Positions 54,784 through 63,300 of a DNA stretch of 64,000 bases are shown one piece after another. Source of the stretch: JAJYSO01 sp964586655 (GTDB lineage Bacteria > Bacteroidota > Bacteroidia > Flavobacteriales > Flavobacteriaceae); NCBI GenBank assembly GCA_964586655.1, contig CAZPGY010000005.1, positions 73,741 through 137,740 of the forward strand, given 5' to 3'. How positions within the stretch are numbered: the stretch's first letter is position 1; the number at the start of each line of letters is the position of its first letter. The position numbers and the translations under genes were made by a program. Under the pieces are notes generated by a model. The model ran no database searches. It had not been told where the DNA came from and was given only the letters and a program-made list of their open reading frames with translations.

Positions 54784-55634
54784 ATTTGAAGTAAATCTTT
54801 AAAAAAACTGTCAAAAGTTAGATTCTTAATTGTCGCTTGTGAATTACTAGGCAAAAGTCCGTCATTTTTCAAGTCTTGGTCTGAATCATATACTTTCAAG
54901 CTATCAAAATCTACAATAAGTAAACACACTTTTTCATATTTATGAAAATCATCATCAGTTGATTTTCGTTTATTGATTGCTTCAAAGGCAAGTAAATATT
55001 TTTCTATGTGTTTTTCGACATTACTAGTTTTATCAAATGCAACTTTTTTATCTTTTGCTTCATTTGTATCATACTCATTTACAGCAATCATATAAAACTC
55101 ACCCAAAACCATATTAGGGCATCTTTTATGTAAATTAAATGATTCTGCAAACGTTCGTTCATATAAAGTGTCAAAATTTTTTGCAAACGAACTAAGTTGA
55201 CTTCTCACATTAACTGTCAAAGTTCTTTCTGTAAAATCATACCCTAAATTATCTGTTTCATTTTTTAAAATTCCCTCACTGTTTATTATCTCAGGGTTCT
55301 TGTCTTTATTATTAGGAACTAAAGAAATATCTTGATCTTTGCTTTTAAGCTTACCAGCAATTTTTAGTTCCCCATTTGATTGTCCTTTAGGCGGTTTAAT
55401 TAATTTTGGATTTACACCTAAGTTTTCAAATTCAGATTTAACCACCTCGTGTAAAAGATTTATTGGCTTTTTAGTCCTTATTAAGTTCCCTTTTCCACTG
55501 TTTCCCGAATGTATTATAACATCCTCAATAGATTCTTTTATTGTTTTTAAAGCCTCGTCTAAAGAAAAATATCGGCTAGAACAATTAGAAGTAATCCTTT
55601 CTAAATCAGTTTTTATTTGTTGATATGTTCTCAA
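54747..55634 (-). CDS. Putative type II restriction endonuclease
   Basis: A protein of 295 residues that I do not recognise by a family motif, but its position identifies it. It is co-transcribed with, and overlaps by 29 bases, a controller-type regulator, and its 3' end overlaps the methyltransferase. Segments VLGEFYMIAVNEYD and YEKVCLLIVDFDSLKVYD carry acidic residues with hydrophobic strands, and Lys residues follow (EAKDKKVAFDK), compatible with a PD-(D/E)xK nuclease. Which residues are catalytic is not certain. Confidence 0.65.
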   Translation of the reverse strand: MRTYQQIKTDLERITSNCSSRYFSLDEALKTIKESIEDVIIHSGNSGKGNLIRTKKPINLLHEVVKSEFENLGVNPKLIKPPKGQSNGELKIAGKLKSKDQDISLVPNNKDKNPEIINSEGILKNETDNLGYDFTERTLTVNVRSQLSSFAKNFDTLYERTFAESFNLHKRCPNMVLGEFYMIAVNEYDTNEAKDKKVAFDKTSNVEKHIEKYLLAFEAINKRKSTDDDFHKYEKVCLLIVDFDSLKVYDSDQDLKNDGLLPSNSQATIKNLTFDSFFKDLLQIYEARFGTGRFK

Positions 55635-55851
55635 AGTTCTTATCGTTAAAAAATTCTTTTAAGGAGATATTTAAGGCAGTTGCTATTTTCAGGATATTTA
55701 CACTTGAAATATTTCTTTGACCACTTTCTACACTTGCAATATAACTTCTATCCAAATCAGAAGAGAATGCCAAATCCTTTTGAGACATATTCTTTTTTTG
55801 TCTCAAATCTTTAATTCTACGCCCTATTTTCCATTTTATATCCACAGCCAC
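55606..55851 (-). CDS. Controller (C) protein, Xre-type regulator of the restriction-modification system
   Basis: A small helix-turn-helix protein with the core RRIKDLRQKKNMSQKDLAFS, DLDRSYIASVESGQRNISSV and NILKIATALNISLKEFF, the usual pattern of C proteins. The frame is open to a TTG at 55881, but that codon lies inside the operator, so the start is more likely the GTG at 55849-55851 (81 residues, the normal C-protein size) or the GTG at 55843-55845. It should first activate its own operon (C and R), then repress it, and repress the methyltransferase. Confidence 0.82.
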   Translation of the reverse strand: MAVDIKWKIGRRIKDLRQKKNMSQKDLAFSSDLDRSYIASVESGQRNISSVNILKIATALNISLKEFFNDKNFENISTNKN

Positions 55852-55865
55852 AAAAATGAATATTT

Positions 55866-55892
55866 GTTGACTATAAATCAAAGACTATAAGT
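55866..55892 (-). promoter_or_regulatory. Double C-box operator upstream of the controller gene
   Basis: On the minus strand ACTTATAGTC (55892-55883) is followed after three bases by GATTTATAGTCAAC (55879-55866). This reproduces the known two-site operator of C proteins, for example Esp1396I (ACTTATAGTC...GATTATAGTCAAC). The right-hand site ends about 14 bases before the GTG at 55851. Confidence 0.75.
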
Positions 55893-55932
55893 AACACCTG
55901 AAAAAATTACATAGATACTTCAAAGAAGGGAT

Positions 55933-56133
55933 GCAGATAACACGTGGTTTGACGCAAGCGCAAGTATCGTTTTAAATCGAAAGATTGGTTTTTATTTAGA
56001 CGTAAAAGCCAATATTTTAATTTTATTGGTTAAGTTTAAAAATGAAAAATCGGCTTTTGCTTGATTCAGTTTTAAACGCCAAATTTCGGCTTATTAATTT
56101 GCGCCAGCGTCAAGCCACAGAACCGTTATATGC
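55933..56133. repeat. attC-like imperfect palindrome, right of the restriction-modification genes
   Basis: The arms GTGGTTTGACGCAAGCGCAA (55944-55963) and, on the opposite strand, GTGGCTTGACGCTGGCGCAA (56118-56099) match at 17 of 20 positions. The outer parts GCAGATAAC (55933-55941) and GCATATAAC (opposite strand, 56133-56125) match at 8 of 9. The 101-codon frame at 56042-56347 crosses this structure and is not called as a gene. Confidence 0.55.
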
Positions 56134-56245
56134 TATGGTAAAACGCCCGACATCAACAGAGAATAAACTAACACAATACAAATCCGACACAGAAAAAAAT
56201 AAAAATGCCCCCACCACACTGGAAAAATTTTTGAGTCAACGCATT

Positions 56246-56325
56246 TGGCACATTTGGTTTTGCCCCAACACACAAGTCAACGCTTCGCAAAACCAAAAGA
56301 GCCAAACCAGCCCAAGCTCACTCAC
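56246..56325. repeat. Inverted repeat before the metal-resistance cluster
   Basis: GGCACATTTGGTTTTGC (56247-56263) pairs with GCAAAACCAAAAGAGCC (about 56287-56303) with two mismatches over 17 bases and a 23-base loop. The rest of 56134-56395 shows no gene. It may be another relic of the mobile DNA that brought the neighbouring modules. Confidence 0.5.
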
Positions 56326-56395
56326 TACCCCAACTAACGAAGAATAAACTTTCAATAATTCGTAAATTTGCAGTCGGAATAACAAGAAATAGAAT

Positions 56396-56959
56396 ATGAA
56401 TACACTTTTTATTAAAAATATGGTTTGTAACCGCTGTATTATGGTGGTACAGAATGAATTGGATAAATTAAGTTTAAATGTAAAGAATATCAAAATTGGG
56501 GAAGTAACATTGAACACAGAGCTTACAGCCGAAGAAAAAAACAAATTGGATAATGCTTTAATTCCGTTGGGTTTTGAAATTATTGACGATAAAAAAAGTC
56601 GTATCATTGAAAAGATAAAAAACATTATTATAGACTTGGTACATCACCATGACAATGAAATAAAATCCAATCTTTCCGATTTACTAAGTGCTGAACTACA
56701 CCACGATTATAATTATTTGTCCAACTTATTTTCAGAGGTAGAAGGTACAACTATCGAAAAATATTTTATTGCCCAAAAAATTGAAAAGGTGAAAGAACTG
56801 TTGGTTTATGATGAACTTTCTTTGAGTGAAATTGCTTTCCGATTAAATTATTCCAGTGTGGCGTATTTGAGCAATCAATTCAAAAAAGTAACCGGATTGA
56901 CACCAAGTCATTTCAAAAAAATCAAAGAAGATAGAAGAAAAGCCTTAGACGAATTGTAA
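56396..56959 (+). CDS. AraC-type regulator with metal-binding-like N-terminus
   Basis: A protein of 187 residues. The N-terminus (LFIKNMVCNRCIMVVQNEL) imitates an HMA domain with a CxxC motif, and the C-terminal 100 residues are an AraC double helix-turn-helix (LLVYDELSLSEIAFRLNYSS, then LSNQFKKVTGLTPSHFKK). Its position directly before the P-type ATPase indicates a metal-responsive activator of the cluster. The CxxC is the probable copper or zinc sensor. Confidence 0.85.
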   Translation: MNTLFIKNMVCNRCIMVVQNELDKLSLNVKNIKIGEVTLNTELTAEEKNKLDNALIPLGFEIIDDKKSRIIEKIKNIIIDLVHHHDNEIKSNLSDLLSAELHHDYNYLSNLFSEVEGTTIEKYFIAQKIEKVKELLVYDELSLSEIAFRLNYSSVAYLSNQFKKVTGLTPSHFKKIKEDRRKALDEL

Positions 56960-57045
56960 ATCTTACAAATCAATCCCAAAATTCCACAATAGCCACCCCT
57001 AATATAATTGCCAACTTTGCATTGTAATATTAAAACAAGCAGAAT

Positions 57046-59463
57046 ATGGCAACGAATAATAATAAAGAAATCATTTATCTTCCGTTGGAAGATGTAGAAA
57101 GCGAACATTGTGCGTTAATCGTTGAAAAAGGATTGGCACAGGTGAAAGGCGTTGAAACACACAAAGTGGAACTCAACAACCGCAGGGCAGCAATCACTGT
57201 CAAAGACAATGAAGTAATCGGAGATGCCGTAAAATCTATTAAAGATTTAGGCTATGGCGTTACCACCGTCAAAAAAACTTTTCCTGTTTTGGGTATGACT
57301 TGTGCTTCTTGCGCAGGAAGTGCCGAAAGCATTGTAAAGTATCAGGATGGCGTTATTGATGCTTCGGTGAACTTTGCAACAGGAAATCTCACGGTAGAGT
57401 ATCTTCCCAATATGACCGATGCCACCAAATTGCAAAAAGCAGTACAATCCGTAGGTTATGATTTATTGGTAGAAGACGAAAGCAAACAGCAAGAAACTTT
57501 AGAGGCTATCCACGAAAAGAAATTTAAAGCACTAAAAAACAAAACCCTTTGGGCGGTAATCCTATCGCTGCCGGTGGTTGTTATTGGAATGTTTTTTATG
57601 AATATGCCTTACGGAAATGAAATTATGTGGGCATTTTCTACGCCTGTTGTTTTATGGTTAGGGAGAGATTTCTTCATCAATGCTTGGAAGCAAGCAAAAC
57701 ACCGTTCGGCAAATATGGATACCTTGGTAGCATTGAGTACAGGTATTGCCTATTTATTCAGCGTTTTCAATATGTTATTTGCGGATTTTTGGACTTCAAG
57801 AGGTTTGGACTCCCACGTATATTTTGAAGCGGCAGCGGTTATTATCGCCTTTATTTTGTTAGGTAAATTATTGGAAGAGAAAGCCAAAGGAAATACTTCA
57901 ACGGCCATTAAAAAACTAATGGGGTTACAACCTAAAACCGTTATCGTTATTCAAGCCGATGGAACAGAAAAGCAAATCCCCATTGAAGAGGTAAAAGCAG
58001 GCGATGTTGTCTTGGTTAAACCAGGCGAAAAAATTGCGGTGGACGGAATGGTTGTTTCTGGAAATTCGTATGTAGATGAAAGTATGTTGAGCGGTGAACC
58101 AGTTCCTGTTCTGAAAAAAGAAAATGAAAAAGTATTTGCAGGAACGATTAACCAAAAAGGAAGTTTCCAATTCAAAGCTGTTAAAGTTGGAAAAGAAACC
58201 ATGCTTGCCCAAATCATCAAAATGGTACAAGATGCACAAGGCAGTAAAGCACCCGTGCAAAAGTTGGTGGATAAAATTGCAGGAATTTTTGTTCCAGTAG
58301 TAATGAGCATCGCTGTTTTAACCTTTATTCTTTGGTTAATTCTTGGTGGCGATAACGGCGTGGTACAAGGATTATTGGCTGCTGTTACCGTGTTGGTTAT
58401 TGCTTGTCCGTGTGCATTGGGATTGGCTACACCTACAGCTATTATGGTGGGCGTGGGCAAAGGTGCCGAAAATGGTATTTTAATTAAGGATGCCGAAAGT
58501 TTGGAATTGACCAAAAAAGTAGATGCTATTATTTTAGATAAAACAGGAACCATTACCGAAGGCAGACCACAAGTAACCGGCATAAAATGGGAAAACGAAA
58601 ATGATACTGCCAAAGCTGTTTTATTCAGTTTAGAAAAACAATCGGAACACCCATTGGCAGAAGCCGTAGTGAAAGAATTGAGCGAAAGTGCAGCCCTTAA
58701 TTTATCCCACTTTGAAAGCATTACAGGGAAAGGTGCAAAAGCCGATTATCAAAACGAAACCTATTTTGTAGGCAATAAAAAACTGATGGCAGAAAACACT
58801 ATCCGTATTTCGGAACAACTGCAACAGCAAGCCGATAAATGGAGCGGACAATCCAAAACTGTTATTTGGTTTTCAAATAGCAAACAAGCACTTGCGGTAT
58901 TGGCGATTTCAGATAAAATTAAAGAAACATCGGTAGCAGCCATTAAAGAATTGCAAGCAATGGGCATTGATTTGTACATGCTCACCGGTGATAATGAAGC
59001 AACCGCCAAAGCCATTGCAGCAGAAACCGGCATTAAGCATTACCAAGCCGAGGTATTACCTCATCATAAAGCCGATTTTGTGAAGGAATTGCAAAGTAAA
59101 GGGAAAATAGTAGCGATGGTTGGCGATGGGATTAATGACAGTACCGCTTTGGCAACAGCCGATGTGAGTATCGCCATGGGCAAAGGTTCGGATATTGCAA
59201 TGGATGTGGCTAAAATGACGATTATTTCATCTGATTTGACCAAAATACCGCAAGCCATAAAACTATCCAAACAAACCGTTGCAACGATTAAGCAAAACTT
59301 GTTCTGGGCATTTATTTACAATCTTATCGGTATTCCAATTGCCGCAGGTATCCTTTATCCAATCAATGGTTTTTTATTAAATCCGATGATTGCAGGTGCA
59401 GCAATGGCATTGAGCAGTGTAAGTGTGGTAAGTAATAGTTTACGATTAAAGTGGAAAAAATAA
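57046..59463 (+). CDS. Copper-type heavy-metal P1B ATPase
   Basis: An exporter of 805 residues in the inner membrane. The first HMA-like domain (residues 1-70) has lost CxxC (EHCALIV), while the second (about 80-140) retains GMTCASCAGS. The actuator motif SGEPVP, the ion-site CPC (residues 454-456, in ACPCALGLATPTA), the phosphorylated Asp 498 in DKTGTITEG, and GDGINDSTAL are intact. Two trailing helices carry YNLIGIPIAAG and MALSSVSVVSNSLRL, typical of Cu(I) pumps (P1B-1). It is followed by a CDF gene 6 bases later. Confidence 0.92.
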   Translation: MATNNNKEIIYLPLEDVESEHCALIVEKGLAQVKGVETHKVELNNRRAAITVKDNEVIGDAVKSIKDLGYGVTTVKKTFPVLGMTCASCAGSAESIVKYQDGVIDASVNFATGNLTVEYLPNMTDATKLQKAVQSVGYDLLVEDESKQQETLEAIHEKKFKALKNKTLWAVILSLPVVVIGMFFMNMPYGNEIMWAFSTPVVLWLGRDFFINAWKQAKHRSANMDTLVALSTGIAYLFSVFNMLFADFWTSRGLDSHVYFEAAAVIIAFILLGKLLEEKAKGNTSTAIKKLMGLQPKTVIVIQADGTEKQIPIEEVKAGDVVLVKPGEKIAVDGMVVSGNSYVDESMLSGEPVPVLKKENEKVFAGTINQKGSFQFKAVKVGKETMLAQIIKMVQDAQGSKAPVQKLVDKIAGIFVPVVMSIAVLTFILWLILGGDNGVVQGLLAAVTVLVIACPCALGLATPTAIMVGVGKGAENGILIKDAESLELTKKVDAIILDKTGTITEGRPQVTGIKWENENDTAKAVLFSLEKQSEHPLAEAVVKELSESAALNLSHFESITGKGAKADYQNETYFVGNKKLMAENTIRISEQLQQQADKWSGQSKTVIWFSNSKQALAVLAISDKIKETSVAAIKELQAMGIDLYMLTGDNEATAKAIAAETGIKHYQAEVLPHHKADFVKELQSKGKIVAMVGDGINDSTALATADVSIAMGKGSDIAMDVAKMTIISSDLTKIPQAIKLSKQTVATIKQNLFWAFIYNLIGIPIAAGILYPINGFLLNPMIAGAAMALSSVSVVSNSLRLKWKK

Positions 59464-59469
59464 TTCAGT

Positions 59470-60411
59470 ATGGGACACGAACACAACCATTCGCACAGTA
59501 CGAATAAAAAAACCTTAACCATTAGCCTAATCATTATTACGGCTTATATGGCAATAGAATTTATTGGAGGATTATTAACCAATAGCCTTGCATTATTGGC
59601 CGATGCCGGGCACATGTTGAGCGATGTCATTTCGCTTTTCATTGCACTAATGGCTTTTACATTCAGTAGTAAAATTGCCGATTACGGAAAAACTTATGGC
59701 TACAAACGTTTTGAAATATTGGCTGCGGTAATCAATGGGGCAACGCTTATTATTATTTCAGTTTATATTATTTATGAGGCCATACAACGTTTTCAAAGTC
59801 CGCCCGAGATTGCTTCGGAAGGAATGCTCATCATCGCATTTATAGGATTATTGATCAATGTACTGGTTGCCTGGATCATGATGCGTGGTGCCGATGTAAA
59901 AGAAAACCTCAATATGCGTGGTGCTTATCTGCATGTATTAAGTGATATGTTGGGTTCGGTGGGAGCAATCATTGCCGCATTGCTGATTATGTTCTTCGGT
60001 TGGGGCTGGGCAGACCCATTGGCGAGTGTTATCGTTGCAGTATTGGTATTGCGAAGTGGTTATTTAGTTACAAAATCATCGGTACACGTACTTATGGAGG
60101 GCACACCCAATAATGTTGATGTTGAAAAGGTAACACGAAAAATCCTGAATACAGAAGGCATTTACAGCATTCACGACCTGCATATATGGACGATTACAAG
60201 TGGACTGAACGCAATGACCTGTCACGCTGTTGTGAATGAAAAAATGACGATTGAAGAAAGTGAAAAAATGCTTCGTAAAATAGAACACGATTTGGAACAC
60301 ATCAATATTCAACACGTAACTATTCAGTTGGAAACCACTGCCCATCAACACGATAATTCAATATTGTGTAGTGGAATAGCAAAACCAACTGCACACGAAC
60401 ATCATCATTGA
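59470..60411 (+). CDS. CDF-family cation exporter (CzcD-like)
   Basis: An inner-membrane Zn2+/Co2+/Cd2+-proton antiporter of 313 residues. Six helices are predicted, the site motif appears as LLADAGHMLSD in helix 2 and the second HxxxD in AYLHVLSDMLGSVG in helix 5. Both ends are histidine-rich (MGHEHNHSHS and HEHHH). It is co-transcribed with the P-type ATPase, extending the cluster to other divalent metals. Confidence 0.92.
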   Translation: MGHEHNHSHSTNKKTLTISLIIITAYMAIEFIGGLLTNSLALLADAGHMLSDVISLFIALMAFTFSSKIADYGKTYGYKRFEILAAVINGATLIIISVYIIYEAIQRFQSPPEIASEGMLIIAFIGLLINVLVAWIMMRGADVKENLNMRGAYLHVLSDMLGSVGAIIAALLIMFFGWGWADPLASVIVAVLVLRSGYLVTKSSVHVLMEGTPNNVDVEKVTRKILNTEGIYSIHDLHIWTITSGLNAMTCHAVVNEKMTIEESEKMLRKIEHDLEHINIQHVTIQLETTAHQHDNSILCSGIAKPTAHEHHH

Positions 60412-60511
60412 TTTCAGTAAATCTCACAAATCAAACAAGAAATTGCATAACAACACAGCAATAAATTCAACCGAAATTTGCAGTATTAAATAACAATTAA
60501 ATTTATAAAAA

Positions 60512-60730
60512 ATGGAAAATAAAGAATTTCAATTCAAGACCAACCTCAATTGTGGCGGTTGTGTATCAAAAGTTCAATCGGATTTAGACAATGCCGAAAA
60601 TATCTGTCATTGGAACATGGATACAGAAAATGCGGATAAAATTCTTACCGTAAGTTCAAAAGGAATTACAGAGGAAGAAGTGATAAAAATTATCAAAAGC
60701 AAAGGCTTTAAAGCTGAGCTGATAGCCTAA
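60512..60730 (+). CDS. Small HMA-domain metallochaperone
   Basis: A protein of 72 residues with the metal site NCGGC and the ferredoxin-like fold pattern (FKTNLNCGGCVSKVQSDLDN and ITEEEVIKIIKSKGFKAELI). It presumably delivers copper to the ATPase upstream. About 100 bases lie between it and the CDF gene. Confidence 0.88.
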   Translation: MENKEFQFKTNLNCGGCVSKVQSDLDNAENICHWNMDTENADKILTVSSKGITEEEVIKIIKSKGFKAELIA

Positions 60731-60754
60731 TGATTTTAAAAAATAAGTAAAAAT

Positions 60755-60782
60755 TGTAGGCTTCCCATTTTTAGGACAATGC
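60755..60782 (+). repeat. IS-end-like repeat, copy 1 (degenerate)
   Basis: TGTAGGCTTCCCATTTTTAG followed by GACAATGC resembles the copies at 62628 and 63885 (TGTAAGCTTCCCCAAAATTA followed by GGAC). Same orientation. No transposase gene is present. Confidence 0.45.
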
Positions 60783-60793
60783 TAAATTAGAAA

Positions 60794-60837
60794 AATTTAT
60801 TCATTTGAGCGGGAATTCCCGCTCAAATGAATTTTTG
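60794..60837. terminator. Bidirectional terminator after the metal cluster
   Basis: A perfect 32-base palindrome (arms TTCATTTGAGCGGGAA/TTCCCGCTCAAATGAA, 60800-60831) flanked by A-rich and T-rich tracts. The rest of 60838-61101 contains a second hairpin (TGCCCTGAGCGAAGTCGAAC region, 60908-60932) but no gene. Confidence 0.8.
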
Positions 60838-61101
60838 CATAAACTTTGGGCGCTGTTCGCCTGGTACATTTACCTTTATCATTAAGCCTCTTATGTCGTT
60901 CTGCCTGCCCTGAGCGAAGTCGAACGGGGCAGTGCCGGATTTACAGTTTCGCTTTTTTCACGTCCTATCTCACGGCAGACCAACTTGCATTTTATTAATG
61001 CTTCGGAGCTGGCTGTCCCGTAGTTTTTATGGGATTACCTCCGCGTATAAGGGGCTGCTTAATAAATAAAAGTTGGTATTATAGTTGGTCGAAATTTACA
61101 T

Positions 61102-61896
61102 TTAAAAGTAAACCGCTTTAAAAACTGCCAAAGGAGCTCTTCTTCCTACATTGAGAGACAAAGTGTCTCCATGCAAGGAATAGTTATCTGTTAATTCGAA
61201 AACCTTCAAAAACTTGGATTCATCAACTTTCACATTCGGACAAGCACGAAGCGTAGAACTCATTTTTTTAAATCTTATTCTTAACTTATCTGCTTCTAAG
61301 TCAAATTTTCCGGAAAAATGATTGCATCCTGCAAAACCTGAAACTGTTCCATCTTCTCTAAGAATAAAATATTGCTCACGTACTTGATTGTCTGCCATTT
61401 TCACCGCTTTACCATTCAGCTTTATCAGCTTCCAATATTTGTTGACAATGCTTTCTTTAGTCGTTTTTACAAACACGGCTAAAGGCATTCTTTTTCCCAC
61501 GTTAAGCATTAGTTTATTGCCTGAAATGGTAAAATTGTTGGCAGTTTCTAATACTTTATTAAATTCAAATTCGTTCCAATCTTTATTTGAACAAGCCATT
61601 CTCGTAGAGGCTACTTTAGAAAAAGAAACTTGCGTGCCATTGGTTATTTTATACTCCCCCATAATGCGATTGCAACCGTTGGAACCGCTAAATCTATTTT
61701 CTTTACTGTTTAATTCAATATAAACCTTTCCGACTATACTTTCGGGAACCGGTTTACCGTCAAATTCTACTAAAGTCCAATGCGTGTTTTCTATTTCAGG
61801 ACTTTGACTATTTGATTGTTGTGTTGTCGTTGTTTGTGTTCCGCAAGCCACAAAAAGCAGCAATGAGCAGAAGAATACTAAGTTTTTCATTTTCAT
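61102..61896 (-). CDS. Lipoprotein with two META (HslJ-like) domains
   Basis: A protein of 264 residues with lipobox SLLLFVAC. Two tandem META domains are visible: ENTHWTLVEFDGKPVPES...GSNGCNRIMGEYKITNG...TRMACSN, and VNKYWKLIKLNGKAVKMAD...GFAGCNHFSGKFDLE...LRACPN. The conserved cysteine pair appears in both. HslJ-type proteins are linked with heat shock and novobiocin tolerance; the function here is unknown. The duplicated domain is a recognised architecture in Bacteroidota. Confidence 0.85.
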   Translation of the reverse strand: MKMKNLVFFCSLLLFVACGTQTTTTQQSNSQSPEIENTHWTLVEFDGKPVPESIVGKVYIELNSKENRFSGSNGCNRIMGEYKITNGTQVSFSKVASTRMACSNKDWNEFEFNKVLETANNFTISGNKLMLNVGKRMPLAVFVKTTKESIVNKYWKLIKLNGKAVKMADNQVREQYFILREDGTVSGFAGCNHFSGKFDLEADKLRIRFKKMSSTLRACPNVKVDESKFLKVFELTDNYSLHGDTLSLNVGRRAPLAVFKAVYF

Positions 61897-62003
61897 TTTC
61901 TTTTAAATTTTACATTTTCAAGGAAGGGGCAATTTCTATGCCATTTTAAAATCTTTGAGATAGATGGCCATAAAAGCATTGGAAGGAACATTTTCTGTCT
62001 TTT

Positions 62004-62150
62004 ATGTACGCAAAAGCTGAAATCTCAATTTTTTTGTTAAATTTGACTGATGCTCCGGGCAGTGCTAAACTGAAAGCTTTGGCTTCTTTTGACACACCTG
62101 CACAGAGCCACAGGCTATTAGCGATTATTAAAAAAGATGATCAACAGTAA
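62004..62150 (+). CDS. Small frame, possibly the end of a decayed gene
   Basis: A 48-codon frame (MYAKAEISIF to KALASFDTPAQSHRLLAIIK, then KDDQQ) with ordinary codon use, directly before the next lipoprotein gene. The composition looks like protein, but no family is recognised and the preceding DNA does not extend it. It could be a small gene or the tail of a lost one. Confidence 0.25.
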   Translation: MYAKAEISIFLLNLTDAPGSAKLKALASFDTPAQSHRLLAIIKKDDQQ

Positions 62151-62165
62151 TTAAACAACAGATAA

Positions 62166-62612
62166 ATGAGAAAAACAGTATTGATTTTAATGAGTGTATT
62201 TGCATTAACAGCTTGTAACAATGCCAAAAACGACGCCTCTAAAACAGACCATGAACAAGCGAAAACGGAAGAAATAACCGAAATTGGTGGTGAAAAAGAC
62301 GAACACGGCTGTCTTACTTCGGCAGGTGAAACTTGGAGCCAACTTAAACAAAATTGTATTCAAATTTTTAAAGTCGGACAGCGATTAAACCCAATTGAAA
62401 CAAAAGATGGAGAAGCGGTAATTAGTGCTTTCATTTTGTTTAATGACGATAAATCAGAAGCTGAATTATTTTTACCAGGAACCAAAAGCACTTCTATTTT
62501 AAAAACTACCAACAAAGAAATATATGAAAATGGGGTGTATAAGTATGATACAAAAGACTCTTCATTGTATGTAAATGGCACTAAAACTTATAGTGCAGAT
62601 CAAACAAAATAA
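62166..62612 (+). CDS. Small lipoprotein of unknown function
   Basis: A protein of 148 residues with signal MRKTVLILMSVFALTAC (lipidated Cys at 17). A beta-rich body includes LTSAGETWSQLKQNCIQIFK and SAFILFNDDKSEAELFLPG. Homologues are common near metal-resistance genes in Bacteroidota, but I cannot name a function. Confidence 0.75.
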   Translation: MRKTVLILMSVFALTACNNAKNDASKTDHEQAKTEEITEIGGEKDEHGCLTSAGETWSQLKQNCIQIFKVGQRLNPIETKDGEAVISAFILFNDDKSEAELFLPGTKSTSILKTTNKEIYENGVYKYDTKDSSLYVNGTKTYSADQTK

Positions 62613-62627
62613 CCTTGGACACTGTAC

Positions 62628-62656
62628 TGTAAGCTTCCCCAAAATTAGGACCGCTT
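62628..62656 (+). repeat. IS-end-like repeat, copy 2
   Basis: TGTAAGCTTCCCCAAAATTA followed by GGACCGCTT; a direct repeat, differing at one position over the first 25 or so bases, lies at 63885-63913. The two copies bracket 1.2 kb containing a membrane protein gene and the ParD/ParE module. Confidence 0.6.
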
Positions 62657-62880
62657 AAAATTGTCATAATTGAAGCTTTTTTGTTAATCATCTGCTAAGT
62701 TAGTCAATAGTAGATAAAGGCTGCCGTGGGTTTAGTTCAACAGGCGGTTTGCTAAAAGCGGCAATAACTGCTTCGGATTGAAGATTAAGGTTAAATTTAT
62801 AGTTCTCGCTTCGGCTGAAAATTTTACGATAAAATGTCGACTTCGGCAGGCCGATAAGCCGTTAGTGGTAATTAAAAATA

Positions 62881-63213
62881 ATGAGACTTATAAATAAAAA
62901 TATGACTTTTCGTAGCCTCAATGAAAATAAGAAAATAATTTTAATAGCAAACGGACTTCTGATTTTTACAACCTTGCTAATTCTTGGAATTTTATCAACA
63001 CTTTATAAGTATAGCGCATTTTTAGATAATCCACTTCTCGCACAAGAGCAATTTTTTGAAATAAGCCAAAAACAGATTACCAGTGGAGTATTTTCAACTA
63101 TCGGATTACTAATAATGGTTATCCTTAAATCATTTAAACAAAATTTTTTTATCGTAATTATGGGAGTTTTGACCGTTTTTATTTATTACTGTAAATTAAA
63201 CGGTCTACCATAA
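62881..63213 (+). CDS. Small membrane protein of unknown function
   Basis: A protein of 110 residues with three hydrophobic segments (IILIANGLLIFTTLLILGI, FSTIGLLIMVILK and FIVIMGVLTVFIYYC). No motif is recognised. It lies between the repeats at 62628 and 63885, in DNA of low GC content. Confidence 0.55.
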   Translation: MRLINKNMTFRSLNENKKIILIANGLLIFTTLLILGILSTLYKYSAFLDNPLLAQEQFFEISQKQITSGVFSTIGLLIMVILKSFKQNFFIVIMGVLTVFIYYCKLNGLP

Positions 63214-63300
63214 GTAAATTTTAAAGTAGTCATCAAAAAAGTAGATTGAAACATTGCATTTATGCCAATTTTCGGTAAATTTGATTAAAATCAGTAAGCA

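Noticed and set aside
56042..56347. Reading frame of 101 codons on the plus strand
   Set aside because: It crosses the right attC-like palindrome and the inverted repeat at 56247, and its composition is not protein-like.
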